Origin: Anaerolineae bacterium
Lineage (GTDB): Bacteria; Chloroflexota; Anaerolineae; Promineifilales; Promineifilaceae
Assembly: GCA_023382655.1 (NCBI GenBank)
Contig: JAHDWK010000004.1
Coordinates: forward strand, 150,538-214,537
Length of the DNA stretch: 64,000 nucleotides
Direction: 5' to 3'
The notes beneath the pieces are model-generated. The model saw only the letters and a program-made list of their open reading frames with translations. It made no database searches and had not been told where the DNA came from. Positions within the stretch are counted from its first letter, which is position 1, and each line of letters starts with the position of its first letter. Both the position numbers and the translations under genes were made by a program. Below are positions 33,247 to 41,717 of this stretch, piece after piece.

Positions 33247-34243
33247 GGCGCACCATCTCCAACCCAAAATACGCCGCCCCATGCAGCCCGGCCAGCGGGT
33301 CTTTGATAATGTGGACGGGCATCCGGCTCACCATTTCCGAAAAGCGCCCTTTGAGTGAGTAACGGTGCATAAAATCGCCATCGGTCAACTGGGGCACAAT
33401 GCGCGGGGGGATACCACCACCCAGGTAAATGCCGCCGGTTGCCAGCAGCCGGATGGCGTTATTGCTGGTCTCATTAGCCAGGATGTCAATAAACAAGTCT
33501 AGTGTGGCGATACAAATGTCGGCCTCGCCGGCCTGGGCGGCATTCACAATCACCGGCGTCCAATTTTCAGTAGTCGCCAGTTGCTCTTTGAGGTGTGGTG
33601 GCTCGGCAAAACGGCCGCTGTCGCGCAAAAAGGCATACAGATTGGGGATGCCGCTGCCGGAGCAAACCCGTTCAAAACTCACATGGTCAAAACGTGATTC
33701 CAGATAAGCCAGCAGTTCCCGCTGCACGGCGTTCACCGGCGAGAAGGTGGCGTGGCCGCCTTCAGAAGGAAAAGCACGATACTGTTGCCCATCGTGGATG
33801 AGAAAGGCTTCACCCAGGCCGGTACCGGGGGCGATGACGGCAATGGGGCCGGTGGGGTGGCGCTGTCCTTCGTTGACGGTAATCAGTTCATCGCTAGTCA
33901 GGTAAGGGACGGCGTTGGCGATGGATTCCAGGTCATTCAGCAGATAGACATTGGGCGTGCCGAGGGTTTGTTGCAACACGGCCGTGTCAATGACCCAGGG
34001 GAGATTGGTGACTTGGGCACGGCCGTCAATCACCGGTCCCGCTACGCCAAAACTGGCTGCCACCGGCTGTACCCCTGTCCTGGCAATGAAATCAACCACC
34101 ACCGCTTCCAACGAGTTATACCCGTCGCTTGGATAAATATGGCTGTGGCCTGGCTGTGCCAGGTGCGCGCCTGGTTCAGCCAATGGGAATAACGCCAGGA
34201 TTGTCTTGGTACCGCCAATATCACCAGCTAAAAACATAAACAA
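33230..34243 (-). CDS. glk: Glucokinase (Glk-type)
   Basis: The 337-residue protein has the ATP-binding phosphate-1 motif GDIGGTKTILALF near residue 7, ASFGVAGPVIDGRA near 66, LLNDLESIANAV near 99, the catalytic Asp segment IAPGTGLGEAFLI near 140 and ATGGIYLGGGIPPR near 268. It matches bacterial Glk rather than ROK kinases. It phosphorylates glucose and is paired with pgl downstream (48 nt from the presumed pgl start), fitting glucose entry into the pentose phosphate route. Confidence 0.9.
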   Translation of the reverse strand: MFMFLAGDIGGTKTILALFPLAEPGAHLAQPGHSHIYPSDGYNSLEAVVVDFIARTGVQPVAASFGVAGPVIDGRAQVTNLPWVIDTAVLQQTLGTPNVYLLNDLESIANAVPYLTSDELITVNEGQRHPTGPIAVIAPGTGLGEAFLIHDGQQYRAFPSEGGHATFSPVNAVQRELLAYLESRFDHVSFERVCSGSGIPNLYAFLRDSGRFAEPPHLKEQLATTENWTPVIVNAAQAGEADICIATLDLFIDILANETSNNAIRLLATGGIYLGGGIPPRIVPQLTDGDFMHRYSLKGRFSEMVSRMPVHIIKDPLAGLHGAAYFGLEMVRREIGD

Positions 34244-34256
34244 CCTCTATCAGGGC

Positions 34257-34320
34257 AGTGCCAGGCAAGGGGCCGTTCTACTCGGGCTAACCGGAGTAGT
34301 TTTACCCCTTGCCTGGCACT
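34257..34320. repeat. Inverted repeat (GTGCCAGGCA family)
   Basis: Perfect 16-bp arms AGTGCCAGGCAAGGGG (34257-34272) and CCCCTTGCCTGGCACT (34305-34320) with a GC-rich loop. They separate glk from the DUF427 gene. Confidence 0.9.
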
Positions 34321-34337
34321 TGTTGTCAACATCAGGT

Positions 34338-34625
34338 TTAGGATTCTACCCGAACCCCGCGCCAAAACGCAACGCGGTCTTTAATGTTAGCTGCCGCCGC
34401 TTTGGGTTCCACATAATACCAGGCGCCCCCCTTATTGATCTGGCCGTCTACCACAATATCATAGTAGCTGGCGATCCCCTTCCAGGGGCAAACAGTGTGA
34501 TCCTGACTTTTCCGGAAGTATTCCCAGTTGACACTGTCTGGTGGGAAGTAATGATTTCCTTCCACCATAACAGTCTGTGTGCTTTCTGCCAGGACAACGT
34601 TATTCCATATAGCTCGAGCCATCAA
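34338..34625 (-). CDS. DUF427 protein
   Basis: The 95-residue protein has ARAIWNNVVLAESTQTVMVEGN at the start, YFPPDSV, and the conserved CPWKGIASYYDI with AWYYVEPK following. DUF427 is a small beta-barrel domain of unknown activity. It is single-domain here. Two possible starts, 34625 and 34622 (ATGATG), differ by one residue. Confidence 0.85.
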   Translation of the reverse strand: MMARAIWNNVVLAESTQTVMVEGNHYFPPDSVNWEYFRKSQDHTVCPWKGIASYYDIVVDGQINKGGAWYYVEPKAAAANIKDRVAFWRGVRVES

Positions 34626-34679
34626 TTAAACTCCTTCTGTCGTTTGTAGGGGGCGATTGATTAGTCGCGATTTGGCGGA

Positions 34680-35048
34680 TTACCTCTCCGCGCTGTCTGC
34701 ATTTTCGGTATGGACAATTTTGAGCAAAATTTCAAACTCTTCGCGGCAGTCAGGGCACATGTCCATGTGATTTTTAACCAGCGGCATCAACTGTCTGGCT
34801 TGCTCATCAGAGGCGACAAGTTCGGTGTATTGATCCATCATGGCATACGCTTCGGCGCAAGTGCAGGCGCCTTCCACGGTCATGCTCAGACAGTGCATCA
34901 GTTTGATCATGGCGGCGTCATCCAGATGCAGCACTGCTGCCGGGTCGTTCTGGCGCGTTTCTGCATCACGCTGACCAGGACGGTGAGCGCGTTTGCCCTT
35001 TTTATGATTCGCCAATATGCGTTTGAGATTAGCTTGCCAGTTTGTCAT
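34680..35048 (-). CDS. Zinc-binding anti-sigma factor (ZAS/zf-HC2-like)
   Basis: The 122-residue, probably cytosolic protein carries H94-x3-C98-x2-C101 (HMDMCPDC), the zinc motif of ZAS anti-sigma factors. Further cysteines at 53, 62 and 64 might allow redox sensing. There is no membrane helix. It is encoded 69 nt downstream of an ECF sigma on the same strand, the usual pairing. I infer sequestration of that sigma; the signal is unknown. Confidence 0.75.
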   Translation of the reverse strand: MTNWQANLKRILANHKKGKRAHRPGQRDAETRQNDPAAVLHLDDAAMIKLMHCLSMTVEGACTCAEAYAMMDQYTELVASDEQARQLMPLVKNHMDMCPDCREEFEILLKIVHTENADSAER

Positions 35049-35117
35049 TTCTGCCTGCTTGGATGGTCTTGCCGGGCGGCATCTTACCCGCCCCCGTCCA
35101 TTGTCTCACTCCACCCA

Positions 35118-35777
35118 TCATTCAAAGGCTTCCAAAATATCGGCCGGTGACAGCCCTTCTTTGTCCAGTGCCTTTTTCAGGCGCACACGGGCGTCATGGA
35201 GTAGTTTATAGAGAGCGTTGGGTTTCATCTCCATTTGCCGGGCCACTTCTTCAGTAGAGTCACCTTTGATGACGGAGGCGATGAGGGCGGTGCGCTGTTT
35301 TTCCGTCAGGTCTTGCATGATCAGCCGCTCAACTCTGGTTAATAGCTCGGTGCGTTCGGTGGCGCTTTCGGGGGTGGGGGACTGGTCGGCCAGAAAACCA
35401 GGCGTAAAGTCACCGCTGTCAGATTCAGTCAGGCTGTCCAGGGAGTTATCCTGCCACCGTTTGCGGCGGAGTTCGGTAAGAGCAATGGAAACGGCGATCT
35501 TGTGCGCCCAGGTGGTGAACTGGCTGAGACCGGCGAAAGTCTCTTTTTTCTCCAGGATTTTGATGATCGCTTCCTGGGTGAAATCTTCGGCCTGGGTGTC
35601 GAATTCGGGGGCGGCAGTCTGCACCTGCCCCAATAAGCCGCGTCGTAGACCGTTGACGAGGATGTGGTGTAAGTCGGCCAGGGCGTTCTGATGGTTAGGG
35701 TGGCCGGGTTCAAGTTCGGCTAACCATTCGTCGTTGGTTCGTTTAGACACGGCCGTGATTATACCAACCTTTTTCAT
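35118..35777 (-). CDS. ECF-type RNA polymerase sigma factor
   Basis: The protein has sigma70 region 2 (DFTQEAIIKILEKKETFAG, then FTTWAHKIAVSIALTELRRKRW) and region 4 (LTEKQRTALIASVIKGDSTEEVARQMEMKPNALYKLLHDARVRLKKAL, split over the HTH). The linker is longer than usual. I use ATG at 35777. It lies directly against a palindrome and has no Shine-Dalgarno, so a TTG at 35816 that reads through the palindrome is possible. The anti-sigma gene follows. Confidence 0.85.
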   Translation of the reverse strand: MKKVGIITAVSKRTNDEWLAELEPGHPNHQNALADLHHILVNGLRRGLLGQVQTAAPEFDTQAEDFTQEAIIKILEKKETFAGLSQFTTWAHKIAVSIALTELRRKRWQDNSLDSLTESDSGDFTPGFLADQSPTPESATERTELLTRVERLIMQDLTEKQRTALIASVIKGDSTEEVARQMEMKPNALYKLLHDARVRLKKALDKEGLSPADILEAFE

Positions 35778-35805
35778 AAACCGGGTTTTTCCAAAAACCC
35801 GGTTT
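35778..35805. repeat. Perfect 13-bp hairpin filling the hydrolase-sigma junction
   Basis: AAACCGGGTTTTT (35778-35790) and AAAAACCCGGTTT (35793-35805) are separated by CC. The hairpin occupies the entire 28-nt gap between the hydrolase stop and the sigma start. It could attenuate transcription or hide the sigma start codon. Confidence 0.85.
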
Positions 35806-36675
35806 CTACAAGTCAACGGTCAACAATTTCAGGGGGGTGCTAAGGAAGGCGGTGGTGTAGCGGTTAGTCACGGCCGTAGCCTCAAACTGTGGCCAGTGGC
35901 TCACATTGGGCAAAATACGCAGGTCGGCCTCTTCCCATTCCGAGGCCATCAGGCTGGCGTCACGCAAGGGCACGGTATTATCTTCCATGCCCCAAATAAC
36001 CAATGACGGTTTGTCTATCGGTTTGAGTTGGCCGGCCAGGTTGTTGTTGCGCATGGCCCAGAAACATTCGGCGCGCACGTGGCCTTGACCAGGGCGACGC
36101 ACGTCAGAGCGCAGGCGGGCGTAGTCGGCGTCGGAGATGCCGCTGTTTTGGGAAAAGGCGGCGGGGCGCATCAACTGGTCTATGAAGCCCAAAATGTAAG
36201 GGTCTATGATGCTGCCAATTTTGTTGAGCAGGCGATATTTCTCCACAAATGTAACCGGGGAGACAAAAAGGTTGATGAACAGGGAGAGTTTGCCGGTGAT
36301 GGTGGGGCACAGCAGCACCATGCGCTCCACCACATCCGGGTGGCGCAAAGCCATTGTCAGGCTGATCATACCGCCCATGCTGTGGCCGAGGAGAACGGCA
36401 GGCTGCTCGGTCTGGCTGCGAATGAGGCCGGCGAGAACGTCGGCATACGCGGGGATGGTGGTTTGGTGGGGCAGGCGGGGTGAACGGCCGTATCCCGGCA
36501 AATCTGCCGCCAGAATGCGATACTTCCGCGCCAGCGGCGCAAACAGGGGTGACATGGCATACCAGGAACTAGACCAGCCATGAATGAGCAGAGCCAACGG
36601 CCGTTTCGGATTTCCCGCTTCTTTGGCAAAAATGGTCTGCCCATTCACGTCAAATGGCCGTAGCCCATCGTCCAT
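35806..36675 (-). CDS. Alpha/beta-fold hydrolase
   Basis: The 289-residue protein has LLIHGWSSSWYAMSPLF (oxyanion HG), the nucleophile elbow LLGHSMGGMIS near residue 100, an acid near IWGMEDNTVP (residue 230) and the catalytic His in LPNVSHWPQFE. A cap domain lies between (residues 130-200). The substrate is unknown. I chose the ATG at 36675, which abuts the Nudix stop; a longer frame overlaps that gene. Confidence 0.85.
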   Translation of the reverse strand: MDDGLRPFDVNGQTIFAKEAGNPKRPLALLIHGWSSSWYAMSPLFAPLARKYRILAADLPGYGRSPRLPHQTTIPAYADVLAGLIRSQTEQPAVLLGHSMGGMISLTMALRHPDVVERMVLLCPTITGKLSLFINLFVSPVTFVEKYRLLNKIGSIIDPYILGFIDQLMRPAAFSQNSGISDADYARLRSDVRRPGQGHVRAECFWAMRNNNLAGQLKPIDKPSLVIWGMEDNTVPLRDASLMASEWEEADLRILPNVSHWPQFEATAVTNRYTTAFLSTPLKLLTVDL

Positions 36676-36677
36676 GT

Positions 36678-37175
36678 TTACCTCTTGGCCGTTTCTATCT
36701 CCAACCCTTGCTGCCGGAATTCGGCGCGCACCGGTTCTGGCAAATGAGCGCGCAGGAATTCGGCGCGGGCGACGACCGTCTGTAACCAGTGGTCGCGGGG
36801 GAGGAATTGGGTGATTTCGACGGCCGTTAGCCAGCGCCACTCACTGTGTTCCACACTGATCACAATGGCGTCTGGGTCAGCCAGCGTACAACCACAGACC
36901 ACACCCAACAACTCGTTTTCCGGGGTAGGTGTGCCCCGATAAAAGTGGGTGGCGCCGATAAAAAACTCCATCTGGGCCACGCCGCCTACCTCTTCCTGCA
37001 CCTCGCGCAAAAAGGCATCAGTGAAACTTTCGCCCTGGTCTACCCGACCGGTGACACATTCCCAACTGCCCGCACCAAAGTCTTTGCTCTCCGCCCGGCG
37101 CAACAGCAGGTATTGGTCATTGACCGGGTTCCAGATGAGGGCGGCGATGCCCCCTAAAAAATGCCCTGGTTGCAT
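36678..37175 (-). CDS. Nudix hydrolase
   Basis: The 165-residue protein has a Nudix box in GRVDQGESFTDAFLREVQEEVG near residues 43-64. Its fold and the HSEWRWLTAVEITQF motif near 110 suggest an ADP-ribose or nucleotide-sugar type. It starts 3 nt upstream of the hydrolase on the same strand and is probably co-transcribed. Confidence 0.85.
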   Translation of the reverse strand: MQPGHFLGGIAALIWNPVNDQYLLLRRAESKDFGAGSWECVTGRVDQGESFTDAFLREVQEEVGGVAQMEFFIGATHFYRGTPTPENELLGVVCGCTLADPDAIVISVEHSEWRWLTAVEITQFLPRDHWLQTVVARAEFLRAHLPEPVRAEFRQQGLEIETAKR

Positions 37176-37189
37176 GATGAACCTGTGTA

Positions 37190-37256
37190 GAGATTAGGAG
37201 ATTGGGAGATTGAGAGATTCGTAAATCCCCTAATCTCCCAATCTCTCAATCTCCCG
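37190..37256. repeat. AGATTGGG-family hairpin
   Basis: AGAGATTAGGAGATTGGGAG and complementary CCCCTAATCTCCCAATCTC form a long imperfect hairpin that continues into the 3' end of the methyltransferase gene. Confidence 0.85.
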
Positions 37257-37977
37257 TTTTATAACCGCCAAAGATGGCATGACCGGCGCGCAGCCAGTAC
37301 ACGTCCACGGCCGTGAATCCCGCCGCTTCCAACCAATTCAACTGGTCTAACAAACGGGACGGTTTGTCAAAATCCGGGTCGGAGTGACGAAATAGGTTCC
37401 ATTCTAATCGCTCAAATTCAGCGAAGCGATCCGTGTTGCCGTCCAACTGCTGCGTCTGTTCTCTGACTGCCTCGTCCCAGGCATCGGCCGCCAGGGTGTT
37501 AGCCCAGCTATTCGCCGGTGCAATCAAGTCGGCGATGATAAACGCGCCGCCGGGCGCCAGAATGGCGTGCATGTCTCGGAACAACTGCTGCTTTTCCGGC
37601 CCATCCAGATGATGCACGGTCAGTGAAGTGACGATGGCCTGCGGTATAAAATCTGGCCGACGCCAGGCATGTTCGCGCAGGTCAAAATAATGGGAGTGGA
37701 AACGGCCGTCAAAACGCGCCAATTTGGTCACGGCCGTTTGCCGCATCTGGGGTGAAATGTCATAACCATGGACGACGGCCGTGTCAAACCGTGCCAGAAT
37801 CGCCTCGGCCAACAACCCCTCGCCATGCGACAATTCCATCACCACGAACGGCCCGTCTGGCGGTGGAATCAGGCGGCAAATGGTCTCCATTTGTTGAGCA
37901 CGATCCGGTACAAAGTAACGGCCGTAATCAATAAACGTCGTCGAAGCCTCTTCACTCCAGGTTGGTTTTTCATCCAT
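37246..37977 (-). CDS. Class I SAM-dependent methyltransferase
   Basis: The 243-residue protein has motif I in VVMELSHGEGLLAEAIL near residue 46, the acidic motif in VVHGYDISPQMR near 69, and TSLTVHHLDGPEK near 115, typical of small-molecule class I methyltransferases. ALIADLIAPANSW is motif III-like. Its substrate is not predictable. The C-terminal end runs into the AGATTGGG hairpin. Confidence 0.8.
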   Translation of the reverse strand: MDEKPTWSEEASTTFIDYGRYFVPDRAQQMETICRLIPPPDGPFVVMELSHGEGLLAEAILARFDTAVVHGYDISPQMRQTAVTKLARFDGRFHSHYFDLREHAWRRPDFIPQAIVTSLTVHHLDGPEKQQLFRDMHAILAPGGAFIIADLIAPANSWANTLAADAWDEAVREQTQQLDGNTDRFAEFERLEWNLFRHSDPDFDKPSRLLDQLNWLEAAGFTAVDVYWLRAGHAIFGGYKTGD

Positions 37978-38008
37978 CGTTCAATTACCCCATTACTTAA
38001 TTACCCAA

Positions 38009-39187
38009 TTACACACTCCCCGCTTCCCCCGCCATCATTACCTCTCTGGCGCTGATCGAGCGCATGAGAATACCAAAAACAGCCAGCGAAGCCACCAGGC
38101 AGGTAAAAATGATCGTCATCGTTGCCAACGGGCCTACGGCTTCAAACCGCTGGCCGATGAACCAGGGAATGCTCATACCGCCCAGACTGGCGCCCACGAA
38201 GAAGTAGCTGGTGGTTTTACCGCTGACGTGCAAATGCCGTTCGGCCAGCGAAAGGGTGGTGGGGAAAACCGAGGCCATAGACAGCCCCAAACCGATGGTG
38301 CCCAGCCACACGGCCGTAACCGATTGCGACCACACCACAATAACCCCCACACTCGCCAGACAGCCGATCAAATCCGCAAAAATGACGGTGCGGTTGCGGT
38401 AACGGGTAGCAATGGGAATGGAAAGCAGCCGCCCGGCGGTTAATGATCCCCAAAACACGGATGTTAAAATGGCGGCGGTGGCTTCGCTGGTCAAACCTAA
38501 CGTGGTGGCATAGGTGAAAATCCAGCCACCGTAGGCCACTTCCGACCCGGCATATAGAAAGAAGAAAATGGCGATCAGGAGAACCAATGACCAATTGGTC
38601 TGCCCACGGGGATCACTGGCGATGATGGGCGGCGCTGTGGGGCTGGGCTGCCGGGCAATAAACAGCGCCGGCAGCAAGATGAGCAGCCCCAGCGCCCAAA
38701 ATGCCCACTCAATACCCCCGCTGACGCTGATGGCCCAGGCCACAATAACCGGTGAGATAAACGCGCCGACGCCAAAGAAGAAGTGCAACCCATTCATGTA
38801 AGGGGCTACCTTATGCTGGTGCAGCCAGACGATGAGCGTATTACCACCTACATCCACGCCCGGCTCAAACAGGCCCAACATAAACATGAGCGCGACCAAC
38901 AACGGTAGCGCGGGCACAAATGGCACCAACGCCATAGACAGCGCCATCATCACCAGCGCCAGCGCCATCAGGCGATGGCCGGTTACGCGGTCATACAATC
39001 GCCCCGCCAGTAATGCCCCCACCAAAAAGCCAAACCCCCGCGCCGTAAAAAGAATGCTGATCGCTTTGAGCGAGACGCTGGTCTGGTTTGCCAATCCGGG
39101 CAGCGTTGGCCCCAGGGCCGAAACCGCCAGCCCCAGGGCAATGAAGGCGGCATAATAACCGCCGGTAATTTTTAGACTTTTGTTCAT
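38009..39187 (-). CDS. MFS transporter
   Basis: The 392-residue protein has twelve predicted helices. The MFS cytoplasmic signature between helices 2 and 3 appears as GALLAGRLYDRVTGHR near residue 56, and a second half-repeat GSLTAGRLLSIPIATRY near 245. It belongs to the large sugar/drug transport group; substrate unknown. The start codon at 39187 overlaps the MscS stop by 4 nt. Confidence 0.85.
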   Translation of the reverse strand: MNKSLKITGGYYAAFIALGLAVSALGPTLPGLANQTSVSLKAISILFTARGFGFLVGALLAGRLYDRVTGHRLMALALVMMALSMALVPFVPALPLLVALMFMLGLFEPGVDVGGNTLIVWLHQHKVAPYMNGLHFFFGVGAFISPVIVAWAISVSGGIEWAFWALGLLILLPALFIARQPSPTAPPIIASDPRGQTNWSLVLLIAIFFFLYAGSEVAYGGWIFTYATTLGLTSEATAAILTSVFWGSLTAGRLLSIPIATRYRNRTVIFADLIGCLASVGVIVVWSQSVTAVWLGTIGLGLSMASVFPTTLSLAERHLHVSGKTTSYFFVGASLGGMSIPWFIGQRFEAVGPLATMTIIFTCLVASLAVFGILMRSISAREVMMAGEAGSV

Positions 39188-39987
39188 GGTTTTTCCTGAA
39201 TCAGGTGTACATCGCGTTGGGGGAAGGGAATGGTAATGCCCGTCTCATCAAAACGCTCTTTGATGCGTTCGCGTAAATCGAACTGCATATTCCAGTAATC
39301 TGCTAGTTTGACAAACGGCCGTACTCCCACATCAATCCCGTCCGCGCCAAAATCCAATATCACCACCGACGGCGGTGGATCGGGTAGTACTCGTTCATCA
39401 GCCGCCAGAATATCCAGCAAAATTTGTTTCACCTGCCGCAGATCATCGCCATAACTTACCTGCACATTCACGTCCGCCCGCAGCGTGCCCAGGCGGGAGT
39501 AATTGATGATGTTGCTGTCCTGAATTTTGCCGTTGGGGGCCGTAACCAGCTTGTTGTCAAAGGTCATAATGACGGTGTGAAAGATTTGAATTTCTTTGAT
39601 AATGCCCATTACGCCCGCTGTCTGTACGATGTCCCCCACTTTGTATGGCTGGAAAAGCAAAAACATCACCGTTGCTGCCAGATTGGACAACGATTCTTGC
39701 AATGCGATGCCCAAAATAACCACCACGATGCCAACCGCCAACACGATAGAGGTAATGGGAATGCCCATTAAAACCAAGGCCAGCATCACCGCCAGCAGCA
39801 AGATACCGTAGTAGGTCACGGCCGTGAACAACGACACCAGCGAATCCGTCAGCCCGGCCTGGTGTAATGCCTTTTTTACCAGCTCCCGCACGATTCTTGC
39901 CAGACGTCGCCCTAATAACAAAACAATTATCGCCCCGGCCAACCGCAGCGCCCAGGCAATTAAGGGGAGTTCAGTTGCTAATTCCAT
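39184..39987 (-). CDS. Small-conductance mechanosensitive ion channel (MscS family)
   Basis: The 267-residue protein has three N-terminal helices and the MscS pore-lining/beta domain: VLAVGIVVVILGIALQESLSNLAATVMFL and KVGDIVQTAGVMGIIKEIQIF split across TM3 and the beta domain. The VTAPNGKIQDSNIINYSR signature and C-terminal GITIPFPQRDVHLI follow. It gates on membrane tension and releases solutes at hypo-osmotic shock. A betaine importer in the same window makes osmotic control plausible. Confidence 0.92.
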   Translation of the reverse strand: MELATELPLIAWALRLAGAIIVLLLGRRLARIVRELVKKALHQAGLTDSLVSLFTAVTYYGILLLAVMLALVLMGIPITSIVLAVGIVVVILGIALQESLSNLAATVMFLLFQPYKVGDIVQTAGVMGIIKEIQIFHTVIMTFDNKLVTAPNGKIQDSNIINYSRLGTLRADVNVQVSYGDDLRQVKQILLDILAADERVLPDPPPSVVILDFGADGIDVGVRPFVKLADYWNMQFDLRERIKERFDETGITIPFPQRDVHLIQEKP

Positions 39988-40008
39988 TGTGCAAACCTCA
40001 TTTGAAGT

Positions 40009-40046
40009 ACAAAAAAACCCCCCGGGCCGGATTACCCGAAGGGTTT
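40009..40046 (-). terminator. Rho-independent terminator after tRNA-Ser
   Basis: On the minus strand AAACCCTTCGGGTAATCCGG then CCCGGGGGGTTTTTTT forms a GC hairpin closed by AAACCC/GGGTTT and ends in a T run, 4-5 nt after the tRNA. This ends the tRNA transcript before the MscS gene. Confidence 0.75.
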
Positions 40047-40049
40047 AGG

Positions 40050-40136
40050 CGGAGAGGGTGGGATTCGAACCCACGGTGACCGCAAAGCCACAGCGCATTT
40101 CGAGTGCGCCCCGATCGACCACTCCGGCACCTCTCC
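40050..40136 (-). tRNA. tRNA-Ser (anticodon CGA)
   Basis: On the minus strand the 87-nt sequence folds as a cloverleaf. The acceptor stem is GGAGAGG/CCTCTCC with discriminator G. The D arm is GCCGGAGTGGTCGATCGGGGC-like. The anticodon arm GCGCA-CTCGAAA-TGCGC gives anticodon CGA. There is a long variable arm typical of serine isoacceptors (TGTGGC..GCGGTCAC) and the T arm GTGGGTTCGAATCCCAC. It decodes UCG. The CCA end is not encoded (CCT follows). Confidence 0.95.
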
Positions 40137-40151
40137 ATGTGTGAGGGGGTG

Positions 40152-40184
40152 AGCAGGTGATTGGGTGATTGCCTACCACCTGCT
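40152..40184. terminator. AGCAGGTG/CACCTGCT hairpin at the tadA 3' end
   Basis: AGCAGGTG (40152-40159) and CACCTGCT (40177-40184) form an 8-bp stem overlapping the tadA stop codon. It could terminate tadA transcription before the tRNA gene. Confidence 0.5.
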
Positions 40185-40662
40185 ACTTGCTTCTTAACTG
40201 TTGAAAGAACTGCTGTAAAAGGGCTGCCGCTTCCGCTTCTAAAACGCCGGAGGTAACCTCGACCCGGTGGTTAAAAAGCGGCTCATCCAGAATGTTGATG
40301 ATGCTGCCGTGTGCGCCAAAGCGGGTATCTTTGGTCCCATACACCAGCCGGGGCAGCCGCGCCTGAATCATGGCCCCCGCGCACATCGGGCATGGCTCCA
40401 ATGTGCAGTACAGGGTGACACCAATGAGACGCCAGTTGTTCACGGTTTGGGCCGCTTGCCGCAGCGCCATCATTTCCGCATGAGCGGTAGGGTCTTGGGA
40501 CTGCTCTTTCAGGTTATAGCCCTGTCCCACAATAACGCCGTCTTTGACGGCTACTGCCCCCACCGGGACTTCGGCCAGTGCGACTGCCTGTGCCGCCAGA
40601 CTCAGCGCCACTCGCATCCACTTTTCATCCTCTGGGGAATTGGTAATGTTCTCCTCAGCCAC
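40183..40662 (-). CDS. tadA: tRNA-specific adenosine deaminase (TadA)
   Basis: The 159-residue deaminase has the zinc motif TAHAEMMALRQA (H61, E63) and TLEPCPMCAGAM (C91, C94). IQARLPRLVYGTKDTRFGAHGSI matches the TadA loop around the wobble adenosine. It converts A34 to I34 in tRNA-Arg(ACG). It neighbours tRNA-Ser on the same strand. A start at 40662 gives normal length. Confidence 0.95.
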   Translation of the reverse strand: MAEENITNSPEDEKWMRVALSLAAQAVALAEVPVGAVAVKDGVIVGQGYNLKEQSQDPTAHAEMMALRQAAQTVNNWRLIGVTLYCTLEPCPMCAGAMIQARLPRLVYGTKDTRFGAHGSIINILDEPLFNHRVEVTSGVLEAEAAALLQQFFQQLRSK

Positions 40663-40793
40663 AGCGCCGGAATTATAACAGATTTCAAACAGGCAACCAT
40701 GCCAGGGTTAGCCCCATAACCGGAGGAAGGTATACTTTCACAGCGGGCAATTGAACTAAGGGGCCAAATTTGATTGAGGTTTCCTAAAAATGA

Positions 40794-41606
40794 ATGAACA
40801 AAAGACCAAAGAAATCTTTGAGGATGATGCACAAACAAGCCTTAACCCAAATTGAAGCCAGTATGCGCGCCGTTGGTCGTCAGGAGCGGATGGTGTTTAG
40901 CCAGCCCCACTTCGAGATATTCATCTCGGCCAGCCAGGATGATCACCTCAGTTTTGCCGTACCCCTGTCTGCCACCCCTGCCGCCTGGCCGCAGGCGATA
41001 GCCGACATGCAGGCCACCTTTGCCCGGCATCATAAACGGCCGCGCCTCGAATACATCGCCGATTTGCATCCTGAACTGGCCCCCGCGTTGGAGCAGGCCG
41101 GTCTGGTCTGCGAAAGCCGCGCGCCGGTTATGGTGCTGGACATGGCGCAATTGTTGTTGCCGCCAGACCCGCCGCCGCTGGCTCATTACCAGACGCTAAC
41201 CGCAGCAGATGAGCCTTTTTTGAAAACGTACCTGATGAACCAGAGCATCGCCTACGGCGGTAGCGGTGGCGAGGAATCGCTGGGCTGGCTGCCCAATTTG
41301 CGGCAAGGCCTGACGAACGGCGCGGTGATAGGCGCTGTGTTGCTTCAGGCGGGTGACATGGTGTCAGGCGCGGTCATCCAGATGGGTGAGGGCGGCCAGG
41401 GCATTGGCGAATTGGCTGGCGTTTGGACCGCGCCAACGCATCGCCAGCGCGGTCTGGCCTATACCCTCTGCCAGCAGCTTCTGGCGGATTACCGGGCGGC
41501 TGGTTACTCGTTTTGCTGGCTCTCCGCCGCCGAAGGCGCGCAGCACCTGTATGAAAAGCTCGGTTTTGTCCATGTTGGCGCCCAATTCAATTACGGCAGA
41601 CCCTAA
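40794..41606 (+). CDS. GNAT-family N-acetyltransferase
   Basis: The roughly 270-residue protein has a C-terminal GNAT fold: ELAGVWTAPTHRQRGLAYTLCQQLLADYRAAGY with the acetyl-CoA-binding R/Q-x2-G-x-G/A-like loop (HRQRGLA) near residue 217, and HLYEKLGFVHVG near 255. The N-terminal half resembles a second degenerate acetyltransferase-like domain. The substrate is unknown. Starts at 40794, 40824 and 40827 are possible. The stop codon lies in the terminator hairpin. Confidence 0.8.
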   Translation: MNKRPKKSLRMMHKQALTQIEASMRAVGRQERMVFSQPHFEIFISASQDDHLSFAVPLSATPAAWPQAIADMQATFARHHKRPRLEYIADLHPELAPALEQAGLVCESRAPVMVLDMAQLLLPPDPPPLAHYQTLTAADEPFLKTYLMNQSIAYGGSGGEESLGWLPNLRQGLTNGAVIGAVLLQAGDMVSGAVIQMGEGGQGIGELAGVWTAPTHRQRGLAYTLCQQLLADYRAAGYSFCWLSAAEGAQHLYEKLGFVHVGAQFNYGRP

Positions 41607-41629
41607 GGGTTTCAAAAACCCTTAGGGTC
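41599..41629 (+). terminator. Intrinsic terminator hairpin overlapping the GNAT stop codon
   Basis: GACCCTAAGGGTTT (41599-41612) and AAACCCTTAGGGTC (41616-41629) make a perfect 14-bp stem with a 3-nt loop, followed by TTAAAAC. The stem includes the TAA stop. It would stop GNAT transcription. Confidence 0.75.
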
Positions 41630-41717
41630 TTAAAACATTCGCACTCTTCACGTTTTTCGCGGTTTTTTTGCTCCTCCACCGATAACTCCTCACGTTGGCA
41701 CACAGTTTGGCACGCTT

